This document shows positions 50,227 through 59,194 of a stretch of 64,000 nucleotides of DNA, one piece after another. The first letter of the stretch is position 1. Each line of letters opens with the position of its first letter. The notes under the pieces are model-generated. The model was not told where the DNA came from, did not search any database, and was given only the letters and a program-made list of their open reading frames with translations. A program made the translations under genes and the position numbers. The stretch spans positions 1-64,000 of the forward strand of contig CALRQC020000001.1 in assembly GCA_943370215.1 (NCBI GenBank), read 5' to 3'. Source of the DNA: Niveispirillum sp943370215 (GTDB lineage: Bacteria; Pseudomonadota; Alphaproteobacteria; Azospirillales; Azospirillaceae).

Positions 50227-50301
50227 ACCGTCATTCCCGCGAAGGCGGGAATCCATACAACAGCGCGGATTTTGGATTCCCGCCTTCGCGGGAATGACGG
50301 T
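50227..50301. repeat. Palindromic intergenic repeat, family I variant, copy D
   Basis: Perfect 29-bp inverted arms (50227..50255 with 50273..50301) around a 17-nt loop. The core is CATTCCCGCGAAGGCGGGAAT, a diverged form of the family I arm that keeps the outer ACCGTCA end. Confidence 0.85.
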
Positions 50302-50359
50302 GGTGAATGCTTCGTGCCGAATGACCCAACCTTTCGCCCGACCACTTTACCCCATCCTC

Positions 50360-50382
50360 TTGCAAATTTGCAAAATTTGCAA
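50360..50382. promoter_or_regulatory. Triple TTGCAA operator cluster upstream of pccB
   Basis: Three TTGCAA hexamers lie at 50360, 50368 and 50377; the middle one is a full TTTGCAAA. From memory, PccR of Rhodobacter binds paired TTTGCAAA repeats. The cluster is 106 bp upstream of the pccB ATG and is a strong candidate for the site of the adjacent ScfR-type regulator. Its half-site spacing of 8 and 9 bp differs from the 12 bp expected for the published arrangement. Confidence 0.65.
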
Positions 50383-50487
50383 TCCGCATCGATCATCTTC
50401 GCATTTATGCACCTATCCACGCCTATCCACCGTCCCGCATAATTTGCATAAACAGGCCAACGAAATCGATCAGGGCGGGAACTTCCC

Positions 50488-52020
50488 ATGCAGGATGTGC
50501 TGTTGAAGCTGGAGCAGATGCGTGCCGGCGCCCGGCTGGGCGGCGGTGAAAAGCGTATCGCGGGCCAGCATTCCAAGGGCAAGCTGACGGCACGCGAACG
50601 GATCGACATTCTGCTGGACGAAGGTTCCTTCGAAGAATGGGACATGTTCGTCGAACATCGCTGCAGCGATTTCGGCATGGAAGCGCAGAAGGTGCCGGGC
50701 GACGGTGTGGTCACCGGCCATGGCACCATCAATGGCCGTCTGGTCTTCGTCTTTTCCCAGGATTTCACCGTCTTCGGCGGCTCCCTGTCGGAAGCGCACG
50801 CGGAGAAGATCTGCAAGATCATGGATCAGGCGATGAAGGTGGGTGCCCCCGTCATCGGCCTGAATGACAGCGGCGGGGCCCGCATCCAGGAAGGTGTCGC
50901 CTCGCTGGGCGGTTATGCCGAAGTGTTCCAGCGCAATGTGCTGGCCTCTGGCGTGGTGCCGCAGATCAGCCTGATCATGGGGCCGTGCGCCGGTGGGGCC
51001 GTCTATTCGCCGGCCATGACCGACTTCATCTTCATGGTGAAGGATAGTTCTTACATGTTCGTCACCGGCCCCGATGTGGTGAAGACGGTGACGCATGAGG
51101 TGGTGACAGCGGAGGAACTGGGCGGGGCCGTGACCCATACGGCCAAATCCGGCGTGGCCGATCTGGCCTTTGAAAATGACGTGCAGGCTTTGCTGGAAAC
51201 CCGCCGCTTTGTGGATTTCCTGCCGCTGTCGAACCGGGAAAAGCCGCCGGTGCGCCCCACGCCGGATGAGGCCGACCGCCCGGAAATGAGCCTGGATACG
51301 CTGGTTCCGGCCAATCCCAACAAGCCCTACGATATGAAGGAACTGATCCTGAAGATCGTGGATGAGGGTGATTTCTTCGAAATCCAGCCGGATTATGCCA
51401 AGAACATCATCACCGGCTTCGGGCGGATGCAGGGATCGACGGTCGGTTTCGTCGCCAACCAGCCGATGGTGCTGGCCGGCTGCCTGGATATTGACAGCGC
51501 CATCAAGGGCGCGCGCTTCGTGCGGTTCTGCGATGCCTTCAACATCCCCATCGTCACCCTGGTGGATGTGCCGGGCTTCCTGCCGGGCACAGCGCAGGAA
51601 TTCAACGGCATCATCAAACATGGCGCCAAGCTGCTGTTCGCCTATGGCGAAGCGACGGTGCCCAAGGTGACGCTGATCACCCGCAAGGCCTATGGCGGCG
51701 CCTATGACGTGATGGCGTCCAAGCATCTGCGCGGCGATGTGAACTATGCCTGGCCCAGTGCGGAAATCGCCGTGATGGGGCCGAAGGGGGCGGTGGAGAT
51801 CATTTTCCGCGGCGATATTGGCGATCAGGCCAAGATTGAGGCGCGGACCGAGGAATATCGCCAGAAATTCGCCAACCCCTTTGTGGCGGCGGGCCGTGGC
51901 TATATCGACGACGTGATCATGCCCCACGGCACCCGCCGCCGCCTGTGCAAGGCCTTGGCGATGCTGAAGAACAAGCAGCTCCAGAACCCCTGGAAGAAGC
52001 ACGATAATCTGCCGTTGTGA
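50488..52020 (+). CDS. pccB: Propionyl-CoA carboxylase beta subunit
   Basis: The 510-residue carboxyltransferase has both crotonase-like halves: GLNDSGGARIQEGVASLGGY and IMGPCAGGAVYSPAMTDFIF in the first, TLVDVPGFLPGTAQEFNGII and RKAYGGAYDVMASKHLRGD in the second. It transfers the carboxyl group from biotin to propionyl-CoA, giving methylmalonyl-CoA. The alpha subunit gene follows about 200 bp later, with a repeat element between. Confidence 0.94.
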   Translation: MQDVLLKLEQMRAGARLGGGEKRIAGQHSKGKLTARERIDILLDEGSFEEWDMFVEHRCSDFGMEAQKVPGDGVVTGHGTINGRLVFVFSQDFTVFGGSLSEAHAEKICKIMDQAMKVGAPVIGLNDSGGARIQEGVASLGGYAEVFQRNVLASGVVPQISLIMGPCAGGAVYSPAMTDFIFMVKDSSYMFVTGPDVVKTVTHEVVTAEELGGAVTHTAKSGVADLAFENDVQALLETRRFVDFLPLSNREKPPVRPTPDEADRPEMSLDTLVPANPNKPYDMKELILKIVDEGDFFEIQPDYAKNIITGFGRMQGSTVGFVANQPMVLAGCLDIDSAIKGARFVRFCDAFNIPIVTLVDVPGFLPGTAQEFNGIIKHGAKLLFAYGEATVPKVTLITRKAYGGAYDVMASKHLRGDVNYAWPSAEIAVMGPKGAVEIIFRGDIGDQAKIEARTEEYRQKFANPFVAAGRGYIDDVIMPHGTRRRLCKALAMLKNKQLQNPWKKHDNLPL

Positions 52021-52066
52021 GGGAAGGCGCTCACGGTTCCGACGCACCCCTGTCTCTCCCAATCCT

Positions 52067-52151
52067 ACCGTCACCCCGGCGCAGGCCGGGGTCCAGGATC
52101 GTAGGGCGAGGCGCTGGTGAACTGGACCCCGGCCTGCGCCGGGGTGACGGT
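52067..52151. repeat. Palindromic intergenic repeat, family I, copy E
   Basis: Perfect 30-bp inverted arms (52067..52096 with 52122..52151), core CACCCCGGCGCAGGCCGGGG as in copy A, enclose a 25-nt loop between pccB and pccA. It would form a strong hairpin in any pccBA transcript. Confidence 0.9.
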
Positions 52152-52215
52152 TGATGAAGCGGAACCCTTGGCACTCTCCATCCCGTCTCGAACACGCCCC
52201 CAAGAGGCAGCACCC

Positions 52216-54216
52216 ATGTTCAAGAAGATCCTCATCGCCAACCGTGGTGAAATCGCCTGCCGCGTCATCAAGACTGCCCGGCGCATGGGCATCAAGACGG
52301 TGGCGGTTTATTCCGATGCCGATGCCGGTGCCCTGCATGTGGAAATGGCGGATGAGGCGGTGCATATCGGCCCCGCCCCGTCCGCCCAATCCTATCTGCT
52401 GGCCGACAAGATCATTGAGGCCTGCCAGAAGACCGGGGCCGAGGCCGTCCACCCCGGTTACGGCTTCCTGTCGGAAAAGGCCGCCTTCTGCGAGGCGTTG
52501 AAGGCGGCGGGCATCACCTTCATCGGCCCCGATGTCCATGCCATCGGCGCCATGGGCGACAAGATCGAGAGCAAGAAGCTGGCCAAGGCCGCCGGCGTGT
52601 CCACCGTGCCGGGCTATCTGGGCGTCATCAAGGATGATGAGGAAGCCATCCGCATTGCGCGGGAAATCGGCTTCCCGGTGATGATCAAGGCATCCGCCGG
52701 CGGTGGCGGCAAGGGGATGCGCGTGGCCTGGAACGAAGGCGAAGTGGCCGACGGCTTCCGCTCCGCCACCAACGAGGCGCGGTCCAGCTTTGCCGATGAC
52801 CGCGTGTTCATCGAAAAATACATCACCGAGCCGCGCCACATCGAAATCCAGTTGCTGGCCGACAGCCATGGCAACGCCGTCTACCTGAACGAGCGTGAAT
52901 GCTCCATCCAGCGCCGCCACCAGAAGGTGATCGAGGAAGCGCCCTCGCCGTTCCTGGATGAAGCCACCCGCCGCGCCATGGGCGAACAGTCGGTGGCGCT
53001 GGCCAAGGCGGTGCAATACCGTTCCGCCGGCACGGTGGAATTCATCGTCGACAAGGACCGGAATTTCTATTTCCTGGAGATGAACACCAGGCTCCAGGTG
53101 GAACATCCCGTTACCGAAATGATCACCGGCCTGGATCTGGTGGAACTGATGATCCGCGTGGCGGCCGGTGAAAAGCTGCCGCTGAGCCAGGCGGATATCG
53201 GCATCCATGGCTGGTCGCTGGAAGCGCGTGTCTATGCCGAGGAGCCGACGCGTGGCTTCCTGCCGTCAACCGGCCGCGTCACCCGCTATCGCCCGCCGGT
53301 GGAGGGCAAGCGCGACGATGGCGCCATCGTCCGCGTCGATACCGGCGTGTATGAGGGCGGCGAGATCAGCATGTATTACGATCCGATGATCGCCAAGCTG
53401 ATCACCTGGGCCCCCAGCCGCGAACAGGCCACCGACGCCATGTCGGATGCGCTGGACGGGTTCCAGATCCGGGGTGTCGGGCACAATATCTCCTTCCTTG
53501 CCTCCCTGATGCAGAAGCAGCGCTTCCGCGATGGTCGCCTGACCACCAATTTCATCGCGGAGGAATATCCCGACGGTTTCCACGGCCTGTCCCCGGACGA
53601 GGGCGCGCGGGACCGCCTGCTGGCGCTGGCGACCCTGTTCCAGCAGCGGGTGGCGGCGCGTGATGGCATGGTCTCCGGCCAGGTGCCATCCCATGGCCGC
53701 CGCACCGCCCGCGATTGGGTGGCCCGCGCCGAGCGTACCAACCACCCAGCCCATGTCCGCCTGACCGATGACGGCGCCATTGTCACCCTGGGCGGCCGGG
53801 ATTTGACCGTGCTCGGCCCGTGGGAGATCGGCCAGAGCCTATGGCAGGGCCAGATCGACAATGTGGCGATGAGCGTGCAGGTGGACCGCAAGGGCCTGTC
53901 CTGGGTGCTGACCCATGGCGGGGCCGCCCTGGTGGTGGATGTGCTGACCCCGCGTGCGGCGGAACTGGCCGCCTTGATGCCGGTGAAACTGCCGCCCGAC
54001 ATGTCCAAATACCTGCTGTCGCCCATGCCGGGCCTGCTGGTATCGGTCGCCGTGAAGGAAGGCGAGGCGGTGAAGGCCGGCCAGGAACTGGCCGTGGTGG
54101 AGGCGATGAAGATGGAAAACATCCTGCGCGCCGAAGCCGACGGCACGGTGAAGAAAATCCACGCCGCCAAGGGCGCCTCGCTGGCGGTGGATGAGAAGAT
54201 TATTGAGTTTGAGTGA
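52216..54216 (+). CDS. pccA: Propionyl-CoA carboxylase alpha subunit
   Basis: The protein is 666 residues from ATG 52216, which follows AGAGG. It has the biotin carboxylase start FKKILIANRGEIACRVIKTA, the ATP-grasp glycine loop GGGGKGMR, and EMNTRLQVEHPVTE. A PCC-type linker follows, then a C-terminal biotinyl domain with the biotinylated lysine in EAMKMEN. It carboxylates biotin for PccB. The upstream frame is open but runs through the repeat element. Confidence 0.95.
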   Translation: MFKKILIANRGEIACRVIKTARRMGIKTVAVYSDADAGALHVEMADEAVHIGPAPSAQSYLLADKIIEACQKTGAEAVHPGYGFLSEKAAFCEALKAAGITFIGPDVHAIGAMGDKIESKKLAKAAGVSTVPGYLGVIKDDEEAIRIAREIGFPVMIKASAGGGGKGMRVAWNEGEVADGFRSATNEARSSFADDRVFIEKYITEPRHIEIQLLADSHGNAVYLNERECSIQRRHQKVIEEAPSPFLDEATRRAMGEQSVALAKAVQYRSAGTVEFIVDKDRNFYFLEMNTRLQVEHPVTEMITGLDLVELMIRVAAGEKLPLSQADIGIHGWSLEARVYAEEPTRGFLPSTGRVTRYRPPVEGKRDDGAIVRVDTGVYEGGEISMYYDPMIAKLITWAPSREQATDAMSDALDGFQIRGVGHNISFLASLMQKQRFRDGRLTTNFIAEEYPDGFHGLSPDEGARDRLLALATLFQQRVAARDGMVSGQVPSHGRRTARDWVARAERTNHPAHVRLTDDGAIVTLGGRDLTVLGPWEIGQSLWQGQIDNVAMSVQVDRKGLSWVLTHGGAALVVDVLTPRAAELAALMPVKLPPDMSKYLLSPMPGLLVSVAVKEGEAVKAGQELAVVEAMKMENILRAEADGTVKKIHAAKGASLAVDEKIIEFE

Positions 54217-54276
54217 GCGTCGAACCGCAGTGTGTAACGTTGACACTTTGCTTTGTTGGCAGGTAGATTGCCCATC

Positions 54277-54459
54277 ATGAGAAGTGCCGATCTGATCCGG
54301 GAATTACAGAAGGCGGGTTGGGTGCTGGACCGTGTGCGCGGCTCCCACCATGTTTTCCGGCACCCGGATCGGCCCGGCATCCTTGTCGTGCCGCATCCCA
54401 AAAAGGAACTTGGCACGGGCTTGGTTCAGGCAATCCGCAAACAGGCAGGTCTCGTGTGA
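54277..54459 (+). CDS. hicA: HicA toxin
   Basis: The 60-residue protein starts at ATG 54277 (MRSADLIRELQKAGWVLDRV). It has the double-stranded RNA-binding-like HicA fold with the catalytic histidine in GSHHVFRHP and the end KKELGTGLVQAIRKQAGL. HicA cleaves mRNA and is neutralised by HicB. Its stop overlaps the hicB start by 1 bp. The pair lies between pccA and scpA, on the same strand. Confidence 0.9.
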   Translation: MRSADLIRELQKAGWVLDRVRGSHHVFRHPDRPGILVVPHPKKELGTGLVQAIRKQAGLV

Positions 54460-54875
54460 TGCGCTATCCCATCCTCATCGAACCGGGTACCGACAACAGC
54501 GCCTTTGGCGTCGTCGTGCCCGACCTGCCCGGCTGCTTTTCGGCTGGTGATACGTTGGAAGAGGCGCTGGACGCCGCGAAGGAAGCGGCATCCGCCTGGA
54601 TCGACGCCACCCTGGATGCGGGCGGAACCATTCCCGCCCCGTCGTCGCTGTCGGTCCTGACGGCCCTGCCGGAATATGCGGGCTGGACGGTGGGCATAAT
54701 CGAGCTTGACGATGTTGTGGCCGACGACACCATCGAACGTGTGAACATCACTTTGCCGCGCCGTGTCCTGCGCCGGCTGGATGATCTGGCTGCCGCCCGG
54801 CACAAAAGCCGGGGCGGCCTGATCACTGAACTGACCCTTCATGCCCATGAACTGGGCCTTACCACTGCCCCCTGA
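54459..54875 (+). CDS. hicB: HicB antitoxin
   Basis: The 138-residue protein has an N-terminal HicB fold (YPILIEPGTDNSAFGVVVPD, LPGCFSAGDTLEEALDAAKE) and a C-terminal ribbon-helix-helix (RVNITLPRRVLRRLDDLAAA) that probably binds its own promoter. It is the antitoxin of HicA. The full-length RHH shows that this module is not truncated. Confidence 0.9.
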   Translation: MRYPILIEPGTDNSAFGVVVPDLPGCFSAGDTLEEALDAAKEAASAWIDATLDAGGTIPAPSSLSVLTALPEYAGWTVGIIELDDVVADDTIERVNITLPRRVLRRLDDLAAARHKSRGGLITELTLHAHELGLTTAP

Positions 54876-54914
54876 TCGCCCTTCCGGCCCAAACGCCGCC
54901 CCCGGAGACTCCCC

Positions 54915-57068
54915 ATGACCCAGTTCCCGCCCAAGACTCTCGCCGACTGGGAAGCCCTTGCCGCCAAGGATGTGGGGGCCGGTGCCTCTCTCTCCGACCT
55001 CACCCGCACCACGGCGGAAGGCCTGTCGGTCAAGCCGCTCTACACGGCTGAAGACCTCGAAGGCCTTGAGGTCACCGGCACCCTGCCGGGTTTCGCGCCC
55101 TTCACCCGGGGCCCCCGCGCCACCATGTACGCCTTCCGGCCCTGGACCATCCGCCAATATGCGGGTTTCTCCACGGCAGAAGAGAGCAACCGCTTCTACC
55201 GCGCCAACCTCGCCGCCGGGCAGATGGGCCTGTCGGTGGCCTTCGATCTGGCCACCCATCGCGGCTATGACAGCGACCATCCCCGCGTCGTTGGCGATGT
55301 CGGCAAGGCCGGCGTGGCGATTGACAGCGTGGAGGATATGAAAATCCTCTTCGACGGCATCCCGCTGGATAAGATGTCCGTCTCCATGACCATGAACGGT
55401 GCCGTGCTGCCCATCCTGGCCATGTATATCGTGGCCGGTGAGGAACAGGGTGTGCCGACGGAGAAGCTCTCCGGCACCATTCAGAATGATATTCTGAAGG
55501 AGTTCATGGTCCGCAACACCTATATCTACCCGCCCGAACCCAGTATGCGGATCATCGCCGATATTATCGAATACACATCGGGCCACATGCCCAAGTTCAA
55601 TTCCATCTCCATTTCCGGCTATCACATGCAGGAAGCCGGGGCCACGGCGGTGCAGGAACTGGCCTTCACCCTGGCCGACGGCATGGAATATGTCCGCGCA
55701 GCACTCGCCAAGGGCCTGAACGTGGACAAGTTCGCCCCGCGCCTGTCCTTCTTCTTCGCCATCGGCATGGATTTCTTCATGGAGGTGGCGAAGCTGCGCG
55801 CCGCCCGCCTGCTCTGGGCCAAGCTGATGGAAAAGCATTTCCAGCCCAAGGATGCCCGCTCGCTGGCGCTGCGCACCCATTGCCAGACGTCGGGCGTCTC
55901 GCTTACCGAGCAAGACCCCTATAACAACGTCATCCGCACGACGATTGAGGCGATGGCCGCCATCATGGGCGGCACCCAGTCCCTGCACACCAACAGCTTT
56001 GACGAGGCGTTGGGCCTGCCCACCCCGTTCAGCGCCCGCATCGCCCGCAACACCCAGTTGATCATCGCGGAGGAAACCCGCATTCCTCATGTGGTCGATC
56101 CGCTGGGCGGTTCCTATTACGTGGAACACCTGACATCCTCCCTGGCCGAAGCGGCGGAAAAGCTGATCGACCAAGTAGAGGAAATGGGCGGCATGACCAA
56201 GGCCGTGGAAAGCGGCCTGCCCAAACTGATGATCGAGGAAGCCGCCGCAAGGCGTCAGGCCCGCATCGACCGGGGCGAGGAAGTCATTGTCGGCGTCAAC
56301 AAGTACCGCCCGCAGAACCCGGAAAAGGTTGACGTTCTCGACATTGACAACACCGCCGTCCGCGAGGCCCAGGTCGCCCTGCTGCAGCGCATCCGCGCCA
56401 CCCGCGACGATGCCAAGGTCCGCGAAACCCTGGCAGCCCTGACCAAGGCCGCGGCCGAGAAATCCGGCAACCTGCTGGCGCTGGCCGTGGATGCCGCCCG
56501 CGCCCGCGCCACCGTGGGGGAGATTTCCGACGCCATGGAAGAGGTTTTCACCCGTCACCGCGCCGTGATCCGCTCCGTCTCCGGCGTCTATGGTGCCGCT
56601 TACGAGGGCGACGAGGGCTTCAAGCGCATCCAGCAGGATGTGGAAGCCTTCGCCGAGCAGGAAGGCCGCCGCCCCCGTATGCTGGTGGTGAAGATGGGCC
56701 AGGACGGGCACGACCGGGGTGCGAAGGTCATCGCCACCGCCTTTGCCGATATCGGCTTTGACGTCGATGTGGGTGCCCTGTTCCAGACGCCGGAGGAGGC
56801 CGCCCGCCAGGCCATTGAAAACGACGTGCATGTCGTCGGCGTCTCCAGCCTTGCGGCGGGTCACAAGACCCTGGTGCCGCAACTGGCCGCCGCCTTGAAG
56901 GAACAGGGGGCGGGTGACATCCTGATCGTCTGCGGCGGCGTCATCCCGCCCCAGGATTATGATTTCCTGCTGAACGCGGGGGCGGCGGCCATTTATGGGC
57001 CGGGGACCAATATCCCCAAGGCGGCGGCGGAGATCATGGAGATGATCAAGGCCAAGCGCGGGGCATAA
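54915..57068 (+). CDS. scpA: Methylmalonyl-CoA mutase
   Basis: The 717-residue protein is the single-chain type. The catalytic barrel has TMYAFRPWTIRQYAGFSTAE and SISGYHMQEAGATAVQELAF. The C-terminal cobalamin domain has the base-off motif GQDGHDRGAKVIATAFADIG (D-x-H-x-x-G). It converts methylmalonyl-CoA to succinyl-CoA, completing propionate entry into the TCA cycle. The epimerase and the MeaB chaperone are not in the window. Confidence 0.95.
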   Translation: MTQFPPKTLADWEALAAKDVGAGASLSDLTRTTAEGLSVKPLYTAEDLEGLEVTGTLPGFAPFTRGPRATMYAFRPWTIRQYAGFSTAEESNRFYRANLAAGQMGLSVAFDLATHRGYDSDHPRVVGDVGKAGVAIDSVEDMKILFDGIPLDKMSVSMTMNGAVLPILAMYIVAGEEQGVPTEKLSGTIQNDILKEFMVRNTYIYPPEPSMRIIADIIEYTSGHMPKFNSISISGYHMQEAGATAVQELAFTLADGMEYVRAALAKGLNVDKFAPRLSFFFAIGMDFFMEVAKLRAARLLWAKLMEKHFQPKDARSLALRTHCQTSGVSLTEQDPYNNVIRTTIEAMAAIMGGTQSLHTNSFDEALGLPTPFSARIARNTQLIIAEETRIPHVVDPLGGSYYVEHLTSSLAEAAEKLIDQVEEMGGMTKAVESGLPKLMIEEAAARRQARIDRGEEVIVGVNKYRPQNPEKVDVLDIDNTAVREAQVALLQRIRATRDDAKVRETLAALTKAAAEKSGNLLALAVDAARARATVGEISDAMEEVFTRHRAVIRSVSGVYGAAYEGDEGFKRIQQDVEAFAEQEGRRPRMLVVKMGQDGHDRGAKVIATAFADIGFDVDVGALFQTPEEAARQAIENDVHVVGVSSLAAGHKTLVPQLAAALKEQGAGDILIVCGGVIPPQDYDFLLNAGAAAIYGPGTNIPKAAAEIMEMIKAKRGA

Positions 57069-57106
57069 AGGGCAAAGCCGGCCGGGCGGGCGGCGGGGGC
57101 GCGGAT

Positions 57107-58198
57107 TTACCCCTCCGCCTCCGCCGCCAGCAGGGCGCGTTTGCGTTCCACGCCCCAGCGATAGCCCGACAGATTGCCATCATGGCGCACCACACGGTGG
57201 CAGGGGATGGCCACCGCGATCTTGTTGGCAGCACAGGCCTGGGCCACGGCCCGCACGGCCTTGGGTTCCCCGATGCGGGCGGCAATGTCGGCGTAGCTGG
57301 CCGTCTGGCCCACCGGGATTTCCCGCAAGGCCTGCCAGACCCGTTGCTGAAAGGCCGTCCCCTGCACATCCAGGGGCAGGTCCAGCCCCAAACGCGGTGC
57401 CTCGACAAAACCCACCACGCGGGCGACCAGCCGTTCAAATTCCCCATCCCCGCCCACCAGATGGGCGCGGGGGAAACGGTCCTGCAGATCGCGTAACAAC
57501 GCGTCCGGGTCGTCACCCAGGGTGATGGCGCAGATGCCCTTGTCCGAACAGGCCACCAGCAGGGCGCCCAGCGCGCACTGGGCCAGTGCGAAGCGGATGG
57601 AAACATCCTGGCCGCCGCGCTTGAACCGGGTGGGGGTCATGCCCAGCAACTGGTCGGATTTCTCATAAAACCGGCTGTTGGCGTTGAAACCGGCCTCGTA
57701 AATGGCGCGGGTGACGCTGCCCTCGGATTCGGTCAGTTCGGCCCGCACCCGGCGGGCCTGTTGCGCGGCGGCATATTGCTTGGGCGTCAGGCCGGTGATG
57801 GCCTTGAACTGGCGGTGAAAGTAAAATGGACTCCAGCCCATCTGGGCCGCCAGATCCTCCAGCCGGGGCGGGGTTTCCGCCGCCTCGATCCGGCGGCAGG
57901 CTTCCGCCACAATGGCGGCATTGGCGGCGGCCAGCGACGGACCGCGCGGGTTGCAGCGTCGACAAGGGCGCAGGCCCGCCGCCTCTGCCGCCGCACAGCT
58001 TACATGGAAGCTGACATTTCCCGGCTTGGGCAGGCGCGAGGGGCAGGTGGGCCGGCAATAAACCCCCGTCGTCTTCACGCCATAGAAAAACTGCCCCTCT
58101 GCCGCCGGATCGCGGGCCAGCAACTGGGCCCAGCGGGGATCTTGTTCGATGGTGCTTGGCTGGTCTTTCATATCCGGCATCTCTTTCGGGCCTGTCAT
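57107..58198 (-). CDS. ada: Bifunctional Ada: methylphosphotriester and O6-alkylguanine repair, AraC regulator
   Basis: The 363-residue protein has three parts. The N-terminal zinc domain (GVYCRPTCPSR, LRPCRRCNP) has the methyl-accepting cysteine. An AraC HTH pair follows (LEDLAAQMGWSPFYFHRQFK). The C-terminal MGMT domain has the active cysteine in IPCHRVV. It repairs alkylated DNA and activates the adaptive response. The start at ATG 58198 follows GGGAAGGGG. No alkB or alkA is adjacent. Confidence 0.93.
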   Translation of the reverse strand: MTGPKEMPDMKDQPSTIEQDPRWAQLLARDPAAEGQFFYGVKTTGVYCRPTCPSRLPKPGNVSFHVSCAAAEAAGLRPCRRCNPRGPSLAAANAAIVAEACRRIEAAETPPRLEDLAAQMGWSPFYFHRQFKAITGLTPKQYAAAQQARRVRAELTESEGSVTRAIYEAGFNANSRFYEKSDQLLGMTPTRFKRGGQDVSIRFALAQCALGALLVACSDKGICAITLGDDPDALLRDLQDRFPRAHLVGGDGEFERLVARVVGFVEAPRLGLDLPLDVQGTAFQQRVWQALREIPVGQTASYADIAARIGEPKAVRAVAQACAANKIAVAIPCHRVVRHDGNLSGYRWGVERKRALLAAEAEG

Positions 58199-58358
58199 GG
58201 TCCCCTTCCCTATCAGGCCCTTGCCCGCTGCCCACTCCGCCGCTTGCTCTCAAATTCGCTGCCGCAGTTCCAGGGCAAAAAACGGAGCGCGGCAAGGGCC
58301 GCCCTCCCGGCATGGTCGCCCCCGTCATTGGCCATAAACCAACAAGGGATCAGCAAAC

Positions 58359-59123
58359 ATGACACAGCTCGCGGGCAAGGTCGCCATCATCACCGGCGCC
58401 AGTTCCGGCATCGGCCATGCGGCGGCACGGCTGTTCGCCCGGCAAGGCGCCCGGCTGGTGCTTGTCGCCCGGCGGGAGGCCGCCCTGGCCGAACTGGCGG
58501 CGGAGATCGCGGCGGCGGGGGGCGAGGCCATCCCGGTGGCCGGCGATGTCGCCGAGGAGGCAACGGCCGTGGCGGCGGTGAAAATGGCGGTGGAGCGGTT
58601 CGGCGGGCTGGATATCGCCTTCAACAATGCCGGCACCCTGGGGGAGAATGCGCCGCTGGCTGGCCTGAGCCTGGAGAACTGGCGCCATGTGCTGGATGTC
58701 AACCTGACCAGCGCCTTTCTGGCCGCGCGCTATCAGGTTCTGGCCATGCTGGAACGCGGCGGCGGATCGCTGATCTTCACCTCCAGCTTTGTCGGCCATA
58801 CGGTGGGCTTTCCCGGCATGGCCGCCTATGCGGCCGCCAAGGCAGGGCTGGGTGGGCTGGTGCAGGTGATCGCGGCGGAATATGGGCCGCATAACATCCG
58901 CGCTAACGCCCTGTTGCCCGGCGGCACCGACACGCCCATGGGCAGGGCGGCGGCAGCCACGCCGGCGGCACGGCAGTTCGTGGAGGGCTTGCACGCGCTG
59001 AAACGGCTGGCCGACCCGGCGGAAATCGCCCAGGCGGCGCTCTATCTGGCATCCGACGCCGCCAGCTTCGTGACCGGCACCAGCCTGCTGGTCGATGGCG
59101 GGGTGTCGATCACACGAGGGTAA
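58359..59123 (+). CDS. SDR family oxidoreductase
   Basis: The 254-residue classical short-chain dehydrogenase has the nucleotide motif TGASSGIG, the NNAG motif, catalytic serine in FTSSFVG and the Y-x-x-x-K pair in YAAAKAG. It ends LLVDGGVSITRG. The cofactor position after beta-2 has ARREAA, which suggests NADP(H). The substrate is unknown. It is divergent from ada. Confidence 0.88.
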   Translation: MTQLAGKVAIITGASSGIGHAAARLFARQGARLVLVARREAALAELAAEIAAAGGEAIPVAGDVAEEATAVAAVKMAVERFGGLDIAFNNAGTLGENAPLAGLSLENWRHVLDVNLTSAFLAARYQVLAMLERGGGSLIFTSSFVGHTVGFPGMAAYAAAKAGLGGLVQVIAAEYGPHNIRANALLPGGTDTPMGRAAAATPAARQFVEGLHALKRLADPAEIAQAALYLASDAASFVTGTSLLVDGGVSITRG

Positions 59124-59139
59124 GTCTGTTTTGTCCTCA

Positions 59140-59164
59140 GCCGGCGGTCGCCGGCCTCCAAGGG
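59140..59164. repeat. Palindromic repeat family II, copy W
   Basis: This 25-bp element, starting GCCGGCGGTCGCCGGCCT and ending CCAAGGG, is identical to 61100..61124. It is self-complementary (GCCGGC-GGTC-GCCGGC) and runs into the terminator hairpin at 59158..59183. Confidence 0.7.
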
Positions 59165-59183
59165 GCATCAACATGCCCCTTGG
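59158..59183. terminator. Bidirectional terminator between SDR and diguanylate cyclase
   Basis: CCAAGGGGCAT and ATGCCCCTTGG form an 11-bp stem with a CAAC loop between the two convergent stop codons. Confidence 0.7.
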
Positions 59184-59194
59184 TTTCCCTGTCC

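Larger units (their letters stand above)
50151..50487. other. Divergent regulatory region before pccB
   Basis: These roughly 340 bp separate the regulator operon from pccB. They hold repeat family I copy D, the TTGCAA cluster, a direct repeat of CCTATCCAC (50412..50431), and a TTTGCATA element near 50443. There is no gene. Confidence 0.6.

Noticed and set aside
52117..52215. An upstream extension of pccA giving an N-terminus MNWTPACAGVTV.
   Set aside because: These codons translate the palindromic repeat; a proper ribosome binding site and the conserved start are at 52216.
50470..53208. A 912-codon open frame on the minus strand across pccB and pccA.
   Set aside because: It runs antisense to two clear enzymes and through a palindromic repeat. 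Its product is histidine/glycine-rich with no family features.
54426..56882. An 818-codon minus-strand open frame across hicB and the mutase gene.
   Set aside because: It is antisense to well-recognised genes on the plus strand and has no conserved motif.
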